Below are positions 35,147 to 44,927 of a stretch of 64,000 nucleotides of DNA, in pieces. Numbering within the stretch: the first letter of the stretch is position 1; every line of letters starts with the position of its first letter. The translations under genes and the position numbers were made by a program. The DNA comes from Xanthomonas indica (lineage in GTDB: Bacteria; Pseudomonadota; Gammaproteobacteria; Xanthomonadales; Xanthomonadaceae), in the NCBI RefSeq assembly GCF_040529045.1, contig NZ_CP131914.1, forward strand, positions 2,526,501 through 2,590,500, written 5' to 3'. Under the pieces are notes generated by a model. That model was not told the origin of the DNA, made no database searches, and saw only the letters and a program-made list of their open reading frames with translations.

Positions 35147-35677
35147 ATGCGTCCGAACCCGTTGTTGCCGCTGGTCGGCCTCCTTGCCTGCGCCGCCGCG
35201 CCGGCCTGGGCGCAGGACTCCGAGGCGCGCAACCGGGTGGTGGTGATCGAGAACGTCAAGCTGGATTACGCCCAGGTGCTGAACGTGGAGCCGGTCTACC
35301 AGACCCTGCGCGCCACCCGGACCGAGCAGCAATGCGATCCGGCCCCCGCGCCGGCCCCGGCCGCCCCGGCGCCCAGGCCGGCCGAGGACGACAGCCGCTT
35401 CAACCGGCTGATGGATTCGGTGAAGGACATCTTCAGCCGCCGCCACGAGGAGCCGGCCCCGGCGGCCGCGCCGACCACGGCGCCGGCGGGCGGACGCAAT
35501 TGCCGGATGGTCGAGGTCGGCCGCGAGTTCCGCCGGCCCATCGCCTACGACGTGGACTATGTCTACAAGGGCACCAAGTACCGCTCGCGGCTGCCGGAAG
35601 ATCCGGGCAACCGGCTGCGCATCCGCGTCTCGGTGGCGCCGTACGTGCCCGATGCGGTGGTGGTGCCGCCACGCTGA
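35147..35677 (+). CDS. Secreted beta-rich protein, UmoD/17-kDa-antigen-like
   Basis: The 176-residue protein has a signal peptide (MRPNPLLPLVGLLACAA, cleavage near AWA/Q). The mature part begins with VVVIENVKLDYAQVLNVEPVY, has a Pro/Ala-rich linker (about 62-75 and 100-110), and ends with a two-Cys beta region including GREFRRPIAYDVDYVYKG, the YxVxYxYxG pattern of the UmoD/glycine-zipper surface-protein group. It is probably periplasmic or outer-membrane associated. ATG 35147 gives the cleanest signal peptide; ATG 35105 is an alternative with a better Shine-Dalgarno (AAGG). Confidence 0.7.
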   Translation: MRPNPLLPLVGLLACAAAPAWAQDSEARNRVVVIENVKLDYAQVLNVEPVYQTLRATRTEQQCDPAPAPAPAAPAPRPAEDDSRFNRLMDSVKDIFSRRHEEPAPAAAPTTAPAGGRNCRMVEVGREFRRPIAYDVDYVYKGTKYRSRLPEDPGNRLRIRVSVAPYVPDAVVVPPR

Positions 35678-35727
35678 GCGCCGCGTGCGCTTGCGCCTGT
35701 GGCGTGCGCGTGCGAGGATGCGCGCCG

Positions 35728-35829
35728 ATGAAAGCGAACCTGCCCCAGCACGATCTCAGCGCCGCACGCATGGCCTCGGGCATGACGTCGCGCGCGCGTC
35801 GACCGGAATCCCACATTCTCGCTGGGTAA
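35728..35829 (+). CDS. Candidate Arg-codon leader peptide upstream of the arginine cluster
   Basis: A 33-codon frame begins at ATG 35728 (GAGG about 11 bases before) and ends at TAA 35827. It contains Arg-Ala-Arg-Arg (CGC GCG CGT CGA) at 35791-35802, near its end. The stop sits inside GCTGGGT, which can pair with the 5' arm of the downstream terminator. Geometry fits ribosome-stalling attenuation by arginine supply. No homologue is known to me; it may be chance in GC-rich DNA. Confidence 0.35.
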   Translation: MKANLPQHDLSAARMASGMTSRARRPESHILAG

Positions 35830-35854
35830 CCGGAGCGTCGTGCCGTTCGTTCTG

Positions 35855-35884
35855 AAAACCCAGCCCGAGGCTGGGTTTTTTCGT
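35855..35884 (+). terminator. Terminator hairpin before argF' (possible attenuator)
   Basis: A perfect 11-bp stem (AAAACCCAGCC with GGCTGGGTTTT) and CGA loop run into a T-tract on the plus strand. It lies about 90 bp before argF'. It either ends transcription from 35147-35677 or acts as an attenuator: GCTGGGT at 35821-35827 can compete for ACCCAGC at 35858-35864. Confidence 0.8.
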
Positions 35885-35975
35885 TTTCATCGCCCGGAAA
35901 AGTTTCACCCGTAAAGAACCAGGCTGTAGAACCTCCCGCGCGTCCCGCGTCCCCACCGCTGCAAAGGATCGATCG

Positions 35976-37007
35976 ATGTCTCTGAAGCACTTCTTGAACA
36001 CCCAGGACTGGAGCCGCGCCGACCTCGACGCGCTGCTGACCCAGGCGGCGCTGTTCAAGCGCAACCGTCTCGGCAGCGAGCTCAAGGGCAAGTCGATCGC
36101 GCTGGTGTTCTTCAACCCGTCCATGCGCACCCGTACCAGTTTCGAGCTGGGCGCGTTCCAGCTGGGCGGCCACGCGGTGGTGCTGCAGCCGGGCAAGGAC
36201 GCGTGGCCGATCGAGTTCGACCTGGGCACGGTGATGGACGGCGACACCGAGGAGCACATCGCCGAAGTGGCGCGGGTGCTGGGCCGCTACGTCGACCTGA
36301 TCGGCGTGCGCGCGTTCCCGAAGTTCGTCGACTGGGCCAAGGACCGCGAGGACCTGGTGCTGAAGAGCTTCGCCAAGTACTCGCCGGTGCCGGTGATCAA
36401 CATGGAGACCATCACCCACCCGTGCCAGGAGCTGGCGCACGCGCTGGCGCTGCAGGAGCACTTCGGCACCCGCGACCTGCGCGGCAAGAAGTACGTGCTG
36501 ACCTGGACCTACCACCCCAAGCCGCTGAATACCGCGGTGGCCAATTCCGCGCTGACCATCGCCACCCGCCTGGGGATGGACGTGACCCTGCTGTGCCCGA
36601 CCCCGGACTACGTGCTCGACGAGCGCTACATGGGCTGGGCCGCGCAGAACGTGGAAGAGAGCGGCGGCTCGCTGACCGTCAGCCACGACATCGACAGCGC
36701 CTACGCCGGCGCCGACGTGGTCTACGCCAAGAGCTGGGGCGCGCTGCCGTTCTTCGGCAACTGGGGCCCGGAGAAGCCGATCCGCGACCAGTACCAGCAC
36801 TTCATCGTCGACGAACGCAAGATGGCGCTGACCAACAACGGCGTGTTCTCGCACTGCCTGCCGCTGCGCCGCAACGTCAAGGCCACCGACGCGGTGATGG
36901 ACTCGCCCAACTGCATCGCCATCGACGAGGCCGAGAACCGCCTGCATGTGCAGAAGGCGATCATGGCGGCGCTTGCTTCGCAAGCGGGAATCGGGAATCG
37001 GGAATAG
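35976..37007 (+). CDS. argF': N-acetylornithine carbamoyltransferase
   Basis: The 343-residue carbamoyltransferase keeps the carbamoyl-phosphate motif SMRTRTSFE and the HPCQELAHA motif. It resembles the X. campestris acetylornithine carbamoyltransferase, which carbamoylates N-acetyl-L-ornithine to acetylcitrulline rather than ornithine. The typical LPLRRNVKATDAVMDSP loop near the C-terminus supports that. The pathway then needs ArgE to deacetylate acetylcitrulline, and argE lies three genes on. The C-terminal residues (GIGNRE) come from a GGGAATC repeat. Confidence 0.92.
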   Translation: MSLKHFLNTQDWSRADLDALLTQAALFKRNRLGSELKGKSIALVFFNPSMRTRTSFELGAFQLGGHAVVLQPGKDAWPIEFDLGTVMDGDTEEHIAEVARVLGRYVDLIGVRAFPKFVDWAKDREDLVLKSFAKYSPVPVINMETITHPCQELAHALALQEHFGTRDLRGKKYVLTWTYHPKPLNTAVANSALTIATRLGMDVTLLCPTPDYVLDERYMGWAAQNVEESGGSLTVSHDIDSAYAGADVVYAKSWGALPFFGNWGPEKPIRDQYQHFIVDERKMALTNNGVFSHCLPLRRNVKATDAVMDSPNCIAIDEAENRLHVQKAIMAALASQAGIGNRE

Positions 37008-37014
37008 AGAATCG
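36986..37014 (+). repeat. GGGAATC array at the end of argF'
   Basis: Four near-perfect 7-bp units encode the last residues and stop of argF'. An array of opposite orientation lies at 37081, so the pair brackets the argF'-argG gap. Confidence 0.88.
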
Positions 37015-37064
37015 GTACAGCAACAGCGTTAGCCCCCACTTTTACGCGTGATAAGGAAACAACC

Positions 37065-38300
37065 ATGAGCACCGCTTCTACCATTCCCGATTCCCCACTC
37101 CCCACTCCCGGCCTCAAGGACATCGTCCTCGCCTTCTCCGGCGGCCTCGACACCAGCTTCTGCATTCCCTACCTGCAGGCCAAGGGCTATGCGGTGCACA
37201 CGGTGTTCGCCGATACCGGCGGCGTGGATGCCGAGGAGCGCGACTTCATCGAGAAGCGCGCGGCGGAACTGGGCGCGGCCAGCCACGTCACCGTCGATGG
37301 CGGCCCGGCGATCTGGGCCGGCTTCGTCAAGCCGTTCGTGTGGGCCGGCGAGGGCTACCAGGGCCAGTATCCGCTGCTGGTGTCCGACCGCTACCTGATC
37401 GTCGATGCCGCGCTCAAGCGCGCCGAGGAACTGGGCACCAAGACCATCGCGCACGGCTGCACCGGCATGGGCAACGACCAGGTGCGCTTCGACCTGGCGG
37501 TCAAGGCGCTGGGCGACTACGAGATCGTCGCGCCGATCCGCGAGATCCAGAAGGAACACACCCAGACCCGCGCCTACGAGCAGAAGTACCTGGAAGAGCG
37601 CGGCTTCGGTGTGCGCGCCAAGCAGCAGGCCTACACCATCAACGAGAACCTGCTCGGCCTGACCATGTCCGGCGGCGAGATCGACCGCTGGGAAGCGCCG
37701 GGCGAGGGCGCCCGCGGCTGGTGCGCGCCGCGCAGCGCGTGGCCGACCGAGCCGCTGACGGTGAAGCTGAAGTTCGTGCAGGGCGAGGCGGTCGAGCTCG
37801 ACGGCAAGGCGCTGCCGGGCGAACAGATCCTGGCCAAGCTCAACAAGCTGTTCGCGCCCTACGGCGTGGGCCGCGGCGTGTACACCGGCGACACCGTGAT
37901 CGGCCTGAAGGGCCGCATCGTGTTCGAGGCGCCGGGCCTGGTGGCGCTGCTGGCCGCGCACCGCGCGCTGGAGGACGCGGTGCTGACCAAGCAGCAGAAC
38001 CGTTTCAAGCCGGACGTGGCGCGCAAGTGGGTGGAGCTGGTCTACGAAGGCTTCTACCACGATCCGCTGAAGACCGATCTGGAAGCCTTCCTGAAGTCGT
38101 CGCAGGCGATGGTCAACGGCGAAGTGACGCTGGAGACCCGCGGCGGCCGCGTCGACGCGGTGGCGGTGAAGTCGCCGCACCTGCTCAATGCCAAGGGCGC
38201 CACCTACGCGCAGTCGGCGGACTGGGGCGTGGCCGAGGCGGAGGGCTTCATCAAGCTGTTCGGGATGAGCTCGACGCTGTACGCGCAGGTCAACCGCTGA
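37065..38300 (+). CDS. argG: Argininosuccinate synthase
   Basis: The 411-residue enzyme joins citrulline and aspartate using ATP. Motifs are the P-loop-like [40 protein letters not shown] and [14 protein letters not shown]. Residues about 6-16 ([11 protein letters not shown]) are encoded by an inverted GGGAATC array and are not part of the conserved enzyme; ATG 37065 is preceded by ATAAGGAAAC, so the extension is probably translated. Confidence 0.95.
   Translation: MSTASTIPDSPLPTPGLKDIVLAFSGGLDTSFCIPYLQAKGYAVHTVFADTGGVDAEERDFIEKRAAELGAASHVTVDGGPAIWAGFVKPFVWAGEGYQGQYPLLVSDRYLIVDAALKRAEELGTKTIAHGCTGMGNDQVRFDLAVKALGDYEIVAPIREIQKEHTQTRAYEQKYLEERGFGVRAKQQAYTINENLLGLTMSGGEIDRWEAPGEGARGWCAPRSAWPTEPLTVKLKFVQGEAVELDGKALPGEQILAKLNKLFAPYGVGRGVYTGDTVIGLKGRIVFEAPGLVALLAAHRALEDAVLTKQQNRFKPDVARKWVELVYEGFYHDPLKTDLEAFLKSSQAMVNGEVTLETRGGRVDAVAVKSPHLLNAKGATYAQSADWGVAEAEGFIKLFGMSSTLYAQVNR
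37081..37112 (-). repeat. Inverted GGGAATC array inside the argG 5' coding region
   Basis: CCATTCCCGATTCCCCACTC-type units, reverse complement of the array at 36986, supply argG codons about 6-16. Confidence 0.85.
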
Positions 38301-38307
38301 CGCTTAG

Positions 38308-38540
38308 AGCCCCTCTCCCTTTGGGAGAGGGGTTGGGGGCGCCGCAGGAAGCCTTCGGAACCGACATGACGAACGCGTCGCCACGCGCCAGCCATGGGGA
38401 ACTGCTGCAGCATTTGCTCCCATCGTTCGCCATCCGGGCGCGTGGCGACGCGTTCGGCCTGGGCGCTTCTCGACGTGTCGCGAGGCGCCCCTCATCCGCC
38501 CCCTTCGGGGACACCTTCTCCCAGTGGGAGAAGGGGGCCA
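38308..38540. repeat. CTCTCCC/GGGAGAG element between argG and a GNAT gene
   Basis: CCCCTCTCCCTTTGGGAGAG with a GGTTGGGGG tail starts the element; about 150 bp later CTCATCCGCCCCCTTCGGGG and TTCTCCCAGTGGGAGAAGGG close it. The last AGAAGGGGG lies 10 bp before the next start codon and can serve as its ribosome-binding site. Confidence 0.78.
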
Positions 38541-38545
38541 CTGCG

Positions 38546-38998
38546 ATGGAACCCATGCACGCACTGCGCATCAGCACCGACAAGCAGGAACTGGATCTGC
38601 CGTTGATCCATCGCTTCCTCAGCGAACAGGCCTATTGGAGCCTGGGCATCCCGCTGGACACGGTGCAGCGGGCGATCGCCGGCTCGCTGTGCTTCGGCGG
38701 TTATCTCGACGGCGTGGGGCAGGTGGCGTTCGCGCGGACGATCACCGACGGGGCGACGTTCGGCTATCTCGCCGACGTGTTCGTGCTCGACGCCTACCGC
38801 GGCCGCGGCTACGCCAAGCAACTGGTGGCGGCGGTGATGGCCCACCCGCAGCTGCAAGGCCTGCGTCGCTTCATGCTCGCCACCTCCGATGCGCATGCGC
38901 TGTATGCGCAGTACGGCTTCGCCGCGCCGGCGCGGCCGCAGACGCTGATGGAAGTGCTGCGTCCCGACATCTACCAGGCCGCGGCGACGGCCGCCTGA
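38546..38998 (+). CDS. GNAT-family N-acetyltransferase
   Basis: The 150-residue protein has a GNAT fold: a GQVAFARTITD strand, then LADVFVLDAYRGRGYAKQLV with the acetyl-CoA loop (R-G-x-G-Y-A), then a C-terminal ATSDAHALYAQYGF helix-strand. The substrate is unknown. It is inserted between argG and argE in the arginine cluster. The start ATG 38546 relies on AGAAGGGGG from the preceding repeat. Stop is 11 bp before argE. Confidence 0.85.
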   Translation: MEPMHALRISTDKQELDLPLIHRFLSEQAYWSLGIPLDTVQRAIAGSLCFGGYLDGVGQVAFARTITDGATFGYLADVFVLDAYRGRGYAKQLVAAVMAHPQLQGLRRFMLATSDAHALYAQYGFAAPARPQTLMEVLRPDIYQAAATAA

Positions 38999-39009
38999 TC
39001 CGATCCGCC

Positions 39010-40107
39010 ATGACAGACCTGCTCGAATCCACCCTGACCCACCTGAAAGAACTGGTGTCCTTCGACACCCGCAATCCACCGCGTGCGATCGGGACCGATG
39101 GCATCTTCGACTACCTCCGCGCGCAGCTGCCCGGTTTCGCGGTGGAGGTGATCGACCACGGCGCCGGCGCGGTCAGCCTGTATGCGGTGCGTGGCACGCC
39201 GAAGTACCTGTTCAACGTGCACCTGGACACGGTGCCGGATTCGCCGCACTGGAGCGCCGATCCGCACGTGATGCGGCGCCTGGACGATCGCGTGGTCGGC
39301 CTGGGCGTATGCGACATCAAGGGCGCGGCGGCGGCGCTGCTGGCCGCGGCCAATGCCGGCGACGGCGATGCCGCGTTCCTGTTCTCCAGCGACGAGGAAG
39401 CCAACGACCCGCGTTGCATCGCCGCGTTCCTGGCCCGTGGCATCGCCCACGAGGCGGTGCTGGTGGCCGAGCCGACCATGAGCGAGGCGGTGCTGGCACA
39501 CCGCGGCATCAGTTCGGTGCTGATGCGTTTCGCCGGCCGTGCCGGGCATGCCTCCGGCAAGCAGGACGCCGCGGCCAGCGCGCTGCACCAGGCGATGCGC
39601 TGGGGCGGCCGTGCGCTGGACCACGTGGAGTCGCTGGCGCATGCGCGCTTCGGCGGGCTGACCGGGCTGCGCTTCAACATCGGCCGGGTCGAGGGCGGGA
39701 TCAAGGCCAACATGATCGCGCCGGCGGCGGAGCTGCGCTTCGGCTTCCGCCCGCTGCCGTCGATGGACGTGGACGCGCTGCTGGCGACCTTCGCCGGCTT
39801 CGCCGAGCCGGCCGCGGCGCACTTTGAGGAGACCTTCCGCGGGCCGAGTCTGCCCTCCGGCGACATCGCCCGCGCCGAGGACAAGCGCCTGGCCGCGCGC
39901 GATGTCGCCGATGCGCTGGAGCTGCCGATCGGCAACGCGGTGGACTTCTGGACCGAGGCCTCGCTGTTCTCCGCCGGCGGCTACACCGCGCTGGTCTATG
40001 GCCCGGGCGACATCGCCCAGGCGCACACCGCCGACGAGTTCGTGACGCTGGAGCAACTGCAGCGCTACGCCGCCTCGGTACACCGCATCATCAACGGCGC
40101 GCGCTGA
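39010..40107 (+). CDS. argE: Acetylornithine/acetylcitrulline deacetylase (M20 family)
   Basis: The 365-residue metallo-deacetylase has VHLDTVPD (metal His and Asp), [15 protein letters not shown] (bridging Asp), SSDEEAND (catalytic Glu and metal Glu) and a dimerisation insert with [12 protein letters not shown]. In organisms using acetylornithine carbamoyltransferase, this enzyme removes the acetyl group from N-acetylcitrulline. Co-location with argF' fits. Confidence 0.9.
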   Translation: MTDLLESTLTHLKELVSFDTRNPPRAIGTDGIFDYLRAQLPGFAVEVIDHGAGAVSLYAVRGTPKYLFNVHLDTVPDSPHWSADPHVMRRLDDRVVGLGVCDIKGAAAALLAAANAGDGDAAFLFSSDEEANDPRCIAAFLARGIAHEAVLVAEPTMSEAVLAHRGISSVLMRFAGRAGHASGKQDAAASALHQAMRWGGRALDHVESLAHARFGGLTGLRFNIGRVEGGIKANMIAPAAELRFGFRPLPSMDVDALLATFAGFAEPAAAHFEETFRGPSLPSGDIARAEDKRLAARDVADALELPIGNAVDFWTEASLFSAGGYTALVYGPGDIAQAHTADEFVTLEQLQRYAASVHRIINGAR

Positions 40108-40186
40108 GCCGCGCGCCTTCCCACGTCGCCCGGACCGATCCCGCGATCGCGTCCACCCTGGATTCCTTCGGACACCGCCCCACGCC

Positions 40187-41503
40187 ATGCACGCCAACCG
40201 CCAAACCCGCCAGACCATCGTGCGCCTGCTCTCGAGCATGGCCAGCGCGAAGGAGATCAGCCAGTACCTCAAGCGCTTCTCGCAACTGGACGCCAAGCGC
40301 TTCGCCGTGGTTAAGGTCGGCGGCGCGGTGCTGCGCGACGACCTGGAGGCGCTGACCTCCTCGCTGTCGTTCCTGCAGGAAGTGGGCCTGACCCCGATCG
40401 TGCTGCACGGCGCCGGCCCGCAGCTGGACACGGAACTGTCCGCCGCCGGCATCGAGAAGCAGACCGTCAACGGCCTGCGGGTGACCTCGCCGGAAGCGCT
40501 GGCGATCGTGCGCCGGGTGTTCCAGGCCTCCAACCTCAAGCTGGTCGAGGCGCTGCAGCAGAACGGCGCGCGCGCCACCTCGATCACCGGCGGCGTGTTC
40601 GAGGCGCAGTACCTGGACCGCGACACCTACGGGCTGGTCGGCGAGGTCACCGCGGTGAACCTGGCGCCGATCGAGGCCAGTCTGCAGGCCGGCTCGATCC
40701 CGGTGATCACCAGCCTGGGCGAGACCCCCAGCGGGCAGATCCTCAACATCAATGCCGATTTCGCCGCCAACGAACTGGTGCAGGAACTGCAGCCGTACAA
40801 GATCATCTTCCTCACCGGTACCGGCGGCCTGCTCGACGAGCGCGGCACGGTGATCGATTCGATCAACCTGTCCACCGAGTACGACCACCTGATCGCGCAG
40901 CCGTGGATCCATGGCGGCATGAAGGTGAAGATCGAGCAGATCAAGGACCTGCTGGACCGGCTGCCGCTGGAGTCGTCGGTGTCGATCACGCGTCCGGCCG
41001 ATCTGGCCAAGGAACTGTTCACCCACAAGGGTTCGGGCACGCTGGTGCGGCGCGGCGAGAAGGTGCTGCGCGCTACGGCGTGGAGCGAGCTGGACCTGCC
41101 GCGGCTGAAGACCCTGATCGAATCCAGTTTCGGCCGCACTCTGGTGCCGGACTACTTCGACACCACCAAGCTGCTGCGCGCCTACGTCAGCGAGAACTAT
41201 CGCACTGCGGTGATCCTGACCGACGAGGGTGGCTATACCTACCTGGACAAGTTCGCCGTGCTTGACGACGCGCAAGGCGAGGGCCTGGGGCGGGCGGTGT
41301 GGAACGTGATGCGCGAGGAGACGCCGCAGCTGTTCTGGCGCTCGCGCCACAACAACCAGGTCAACATCTTCTACTACGCCGAGTCCGACGGCTGCTTCAA
41401 GCAGGAGAAGTGGAAGGTGTTTTGGTATGGCCTGGACACCTTCGAGCAGATCCAGCACTGCGTGGCGCATTGCGCCACGCGCACGCCGACCCTGCAGGGT
41501 TGA
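40187..41503 (+). CDS. argB: Bifunctional N-acetylglutamate kinase/synthase
   Basis: The 438-residue protein joins an amino-acid-kinase domain (about 30-285; [36 protein letters not shown]) to a GNAT-type synthase domain (about 295-438; [44 protein letters not shown]). This matches the Xanthomonas NAGS/K fusion related to animal mitochondrial NAGS. It makes N-acetylglutamate and phosphorylates it, the first two arginine steps. The arginine-sensing N-terminal helix ([15 protein letters not shown]) is present, so feedback control is expected. Confidence 0.93.
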   Translation: MHANRQTRQTIVRLLSSMASAKEISQYLKRFSQLDAKRFAVVKVGGAVLRDDLEALTSSLSFLQEVGLTPIVLHGAGPQLDTELSAAGIEKQTVNGLRVTSPEALAIVRRVFQASNLKLVEALQQNGARATSITGGVFEAQYLDRDTYGLVGEVTAVNLAPIEASLQAGSIPVITSLGETPSGQILNINADFAANELVQELQPYKIIFLTGTGGLLDERGTVIDSINLSTEYDHLIAQPWIHGGMKVKIEQIKDLLDRLPLESSVSITRPADLAKELFTHKGSGTLVRRGEKVLRATAWSELDLPRLKTLIESSFGRTLVPDYFDTTKLLRAYVSENYRTAVILTDEGGYTYLDKFAVLDDAQGEGLGRAVWNVMREETPQLFWRSRHNNQVNIFYYAESDGCFKQEKWKVFWYGLDTFEQIQHCVAHCATRTPTLQG

Positions 41504-41529
41504 GCGACCTTTCGCCTAGGACCGACCCC

Positions 41530-42147
41530 ATGTCCAGCATCGATCCCGAGCTTCCCGACTCCTGGCGCCAGGTGCCGACGCTGCGCGGCCGCCACGTCAG
41601 CCTGGAGCCGCTGCAGGCGGTGCACGCCGAGGGCCTGCGCAACGCCGTGCGCGGCAGCGGCCTGGACGCACTGTGGTACACCAATGTGCCGGCGCCGGAG
41701 CGCGTGGACGCCTATGTCGCCGCCGCGCTGGAGGTGCAGGCACTGGGCCGGGTGCTGCCGTTCGTGGTGCGCGATGCGCAGGGCGAGATCGTCGGCAGCA
41801 CGCGCTTCTACGGCCTGGATCCGCAGGTGCCGACGCTGTCGATCGGCTACACCTGGTATGCGCCGCGTGTGCAGCGCAGCGGCCTGAACACCGAGGCCAA
41901 GCTGCTGTTGCTCGGGCATGCCTTCGACACGCTCGGCTGCCTCAGCGTGGTGTTCGAGACCAGTTGGTTCAATCACGCCTCGCGCACCGCGATCGCACGG
42001 CTGGGGGCCAAGCAGGACGGCGTGCTGCGCAACCACAAGCGCCACGCCGACGGCACCCCGCGCGACACCGTCATCTTCTCCATCATCGATACGGAATGGG
42101 CCGGGGTGAAACGCCACCTGCAGTTCCGCCTGGATTCGCACGCATGA
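41530..42147 (+). CDS. RimJ/RimL-type GNAT acetyltransferase
   Basis: The 205-residue protein begins with the [12 protein letters not shown] strand and contains [21 protein letters not shown], an [13 protein letters not shown] acetyl-CoA helix and [21 protein letters not shown], the pattern of the RimJ/RimL-like branch. Substrate unknown. Its stop overlaps the argC start by 4 bp (ATGA), so it is part of the arginine operon. Confidence 0.87.
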   Translation: MSSIDPELPDSWRQVPTLRGRHVSLEPLQAVHAEGLRNAVRGSGLDALWYTNVPAPERVDAYVAAALEVQALGRVLPFVVRDAQGEIVGSTRFYGLDPQVPTLSIGYTWYAPRVQRSGLNTEAKLLLLGHAFDTLGCLSVVFETSWFNHASRTAIARLGAKQDGVLRNHKRHADGTPRDTVIFSIIDTEWAGVKRHLQFRLDSHA

Positions 42148-43124
42148 GCATTCCCGTTTATTCCATCGGCATCGTCGGCGCCCGCGGCCACACCGGCGCC
42201 GAACTGATCCGCCTGATCGCCGCGCATCCGCAGTTGCGCCTGGCGTTCCTGTCCTCGCGCGAGCTGGACGGGCAGCGCGTCGATGCGCACCACGACGCCT
42301 ACCAGGGCGAGTTGCGCTACGAGAACCTCGATCCCGAGGCGGTGGCGGCCAAGCGCGCCGACGTGGTGGTGCTGGCGCTGCCCAACGGCAAGGCCGCGCC
42401 CTACGTGGCGGCGCTGGACGCCGCGGTCGTCGCCGGTGCGGCCGATCCGATCGTGGTCGACCTGTCCGCCGACTACCGCTTCGACCCGGCCTGGTACTAC
42501 GGCCTGCCAGAACTGACCCGCGCGCGCTATGCCGGGCAGCGCCGCATCAGCAATCCCGGCTGCTACGCGACCGCGATGCAGCTGGCAATCGCGCCGCTGC
42601 GCGAGCAGCTCGCCGGCCCGCCGCAGTGCTTCGGCGTCTCCGGCTATTCCGGCGCCGGCACCACGCCGTCGGACAAGAACAACCCCGCGCTGCTGCACGA
42701 CAACCTGATGCCGTACGCGCTGACCGACCACATGCACGAGCGCGAGGTGTCCGCGCAGCTCGGCGTGCCGGTGGAATTCATGCCGCATGTAGCGCCGCAT
42801 TTCCGCGGCATCACCATGACCGTGAACCTCTGGCTGCAGCAGCCGCTGAAGCGGGAGGCGGTGCAGCAGCTGTATCGCGCCCGCTATGCGGATGAGCCGC
42901 TGATCGAGGTAGTCGACGAGGCGCCGTGGGTCAGCCGCATCGCCGGCCGCCACGGCGTGCAGCTCGGCGGCTTCACCCTGGCCCCGGGCAACAAGCGGCT
43001 GGTGCTGGTGGCGACGCTGGACAACCTGCTCAAGGGCGCGGCGACGCAGGCGATGCAGAACCTCAACCTGGCGCTGGGCGTGGACGAACTGACGTCGATC
43101 CCCCGGATGGACGCTCAGGAGTAG
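42144..43124 (+). CDS. argC: N-acetyl-gamma-glutamyl-phosphate reductase
   Basis: The 326-residue dehydrogenase carries the NAD(P)-binding [16 protein letters not shown], the catalytic Cys in [13 protein letters not shown], the [14 protein letters not shown] loop and a His in [10 protein letters not shown]. It reduces N-acetylglutamyl phosphate to the semialdehyde, third step of arginine synthesis. It starts within the stop of the upstream acetyltransferase gene. Confidence 0.93.
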   Translation: MSIPVYSIGIVGARGHTGAELIRLIAAHPQLRLAFLSSRELDGQRVDAHHDAYQGELRYENLDPEAVAAKRADVVVLALPNGKAAPYVAALDAAVVAGAADPIVVDLSADYRFDPAWYYGLPELTRARYAGQRRISNPGCYATAMQLAIAPLREQLAGPPQCFGVSGYSGAGTTPSDKNNPALLHDNLMPYALTDHMHEREVSAQLGVPVEFMPHVAPHFRGITMTVNLWLQQPLKREAVQQLYRARYADEPLIEVVDEAPWVSRIAGRHGVQLGGFTLAPGNKRLVLVATLDNLLKGAATQAMQNLNLALGVDELTSIPRMDAQE

Positions 43125-43170
43125 GGCGCCACGTCAGCACGGCATCCACCACCGCCGCAGCCTGCCGCCT

Positions 43171-43210
43171 TTCCGAATCCCCATTCCCCAATCCCCATTC
43201 CCGGCTTCCC
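43171..43210 (-). repeat. Inverted GGGAATC array immediately before argH
   Basis: About five CGAATCC/CCATTCC/CCAATCC units fill the 40 bp up to the argH start codon. They leave no recognisable Shine-Dalgarno, so argH may depend on coupling or on leaderless-like initiation. Confidence 0.85.
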
Positions 43211-43211
43211 A

Positions 43212-44510
43212 ATGACCAACCTCCTCTGGCAAAAACCCGGCGTCGCCGTCGACACGCAGATCCAGGCGTTCCTGGCCGGCGACGACGTGCTCCTGGACCG
43301 CGAGTTCTTCCTGCACGACATCGCCGCCAGCGGCGCGCACGCCGAAGGCCTGCAGCGCATCGGCATCCTGTCCGCGGACGAACTGGCCGGGCTGCAGCGC
43401 GAGCTGGCGGTGCTGGCCGAGGATTTCCGCAGCGGCGCGTTCGTGCTGGATGCGCGCTTCGAGGACGGCCACTCGGCGATCGAGGCGCGGCTGACCGAGC
43501 GCCTGGGCGATGCCGGGCGCAAGATCCACACCGGGCGCAGCCGAAACGACCAGATCCTGGTCGCCACCCGGCTGTGGCTGAAGGACAAGCTGGCGCGCCT
43601 GGCGCAATCGAGCGCCGAGATCGCCAAGGTGGCGCTGGACCGCGCCCAGGCCGAGCGCGACCTGCCGGTGCCCGGCTACACCCACATCCAGCGCGCCGTG
43701 GTGTCCTCGGCCGGCATGTGGTGGGCGGGCTGGGCCGAGGCCTTCATCGACGATGCCGTGCGCGCACGCGACACCCTGCGCCTGGTCGACTGCAATCCGC
43801 TCGGCACCGCCGCCGGCTACGGCGTCAACCTGCCGCTGGACCGCGTCCACACCACCGCCGCGCTGGGCTTCGCGCGCCTGCAAGTCAGCCCGATCTACGC
43901 GCAACTGTCGCGCGGCAAGTTCGAGATGGCCGCGCTGGAAGCGCTGGGCAGTGCCACCCTGGACCTGCGCCGCCTGGCCTGGGACCTGTCGCTGTTCACC
44001 AGCGGCGAGTTCGGCTTCGTCGCGCTGCCGGCGCAGTACACCACCGGCAGCTCGATCATGCCCAACAAGCGCAATCCCGACGTGATCGAGCTGATGCGCG
44101 CCACCCACGCCAGCGTGGCCGCGGCGCGCACCGAGATCGAACAACTGCTGTCGCTGCCGTCGGGCTATCACCGCGACCTGCAGAGCAGCAAGGGCGCGAT
44201 CTTCCATGGTTTCGGCCGCGGCCTGGCCGCGCTGGAATTGCTGCCGGCGCTGCTGGCCAACCTGGAGTGGCGCGAGGACAGGCTGCGCGCGGCGATCGAT
44301 TCGGGCATGTACGCCACCGACGTGGCGGTGGAAGCCGCGGTGGCCGGCGTGCCGTTCCGCGAGGCCTACCAGGCCGCCGCCGCGTCCGCCGACAGCGCGG
44401 GGCAGGGGCGTACGCCGGAAGGCAGCCTGGCCGCGCGGGTGTCGCCCGGCGCCGCCGCCGATCTGCGCCTGGCCGAGCTGCAGGCGCGTTGGCAGGCGCT
44501 GGGCGGCTGA
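43212..44510 (+). CDS. argH: Argininosuccinate lyase
   Basis: The 432-residue fumarase/aspartase-superfamily enzyme splits argininosuccinate to arginine and fumarate. The superfamily signature [16 protein letters not shown] and the [12 protein letters not shown] and [11 protein letters not shown] motifs are present. The start [10 protein letters not shown] follows a repeat array without a normal ribosome-binding site. It is slightly shorter (about 430) than the E. coli enzyme. Confidence 0.94.
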   Translation: MTNLLWQKPGVAVDTQIQAFLAGDDVLLDREFFLHDIAASGAHAEGLQRIGILSADELAGLQRELAVLAEDFRSGAFVLDARFEDGHSAIEARLTERLGDAGRKIHTGRSRNDQILVATRLWLKDKLARLAQSSAEIAKVALDRAQAERDLPVPGYTHIQRAVVSSAGMWWAGWAEAFIDDAVRARDTLRLVDCNPLGTAAGYGVNLPLDRVHTTAALGFARLQVSPIYAQLSRGKFEMAALEALGSATLDLRRLAWDLSLFTSGEFGFVALPAQYTTGSSIMPNKRNPDVIELMRATHASVAAARTEIEQLLSLPSGYHRDLQSSKGAIFHGFGRGLAALELLPALLANLEWREDRLRAAIDSGMYATDVAVEAAVAGVPFREAYQAAAASADSAGQGRTPEGSLAARVSPGAAADLRLAELQARWQALGG

Positions 44511-44544
44511 TTCCTGGGAGACGCCTCGGCCTCGCGCCTTGTCC

Positions 44545-44610
44545 TGTGGGAGGGGCTTCAGCCCCGACGCCTCAGCGCGAACGCGCCGGAGCTGAAGCCC
44601 CTCCCACACA
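44545..44610. repeat. REP-type inverted pair (GGAGGGGCTTCAGCCCC)
   Basis: TGTGGGAGGGGCTTCAGCCC and its inverse TGAAGCCCCTCCCACA flank about 25 bp. This is a C/G-variant of the unit at 15652 and 57076. Confidence 0.8.
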
Positions 44611-44665
44611 CAGCATTCGCTGCGACGCCGACCATTCAAACCGATTGCAGAAGGAACGCCGTACG

Positions 44666-44923
44666 ATGAAGTACTACCTGGTCCTGGCGATGCGCAACCC
44701 CAACTTCGACGAGAGTGTGGTCGCCCCGCACCTGGCCTTCCTCGACGACCTGCGCGCACGCGGCTTGCTGGCGCTGACCGGCGGCTTCAGCGACCGCAGC
44801 GGCGGCGCCTACTTGCTGCAGGGCGTGGACGACCTGGCGCAGGCGCAGGCGATCGTCGCTGCCGATCCGCTGGCGATCCAGGGCTGCTCCGACCTCACCG
44901 TGCACGAATGGAACACGCGCTGA
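44666..44923 (+). CDS. YciI-family small protein
   Basis: The 85-residue protein has the dimeric ferredoxin-like YciI/YCII pattern: MKYYLVLAMRNP, a central HLAFLDDLRARGLLALTGGF and a C-terminal AIVAADPLAIQGCSDLTVHEW. Family members are proposed to be small enzymes or binding proteins, mostly of unknown role. AAGGAA precedes the start. It ends 4 bp before proB and is probably co-transcribed. Confidence 0.88.
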   Translation: MKYYLVLAMRNPNFDESVVAPHLAFLDDLRARGLLALTGGFSDRSGGAYLLQGVDDLAQAQAIVAADPLAIQGCSDLTVHEWNTR

Positions 44924-44927
44924 TCCC

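Noticed and set aside
33220-35829. An 869-codon plus-strand frame across cysS
   Set aside because: It is antisense to cysS and continues past it by chance; only its last 33 codons are considered separately as a possible leader peptide.
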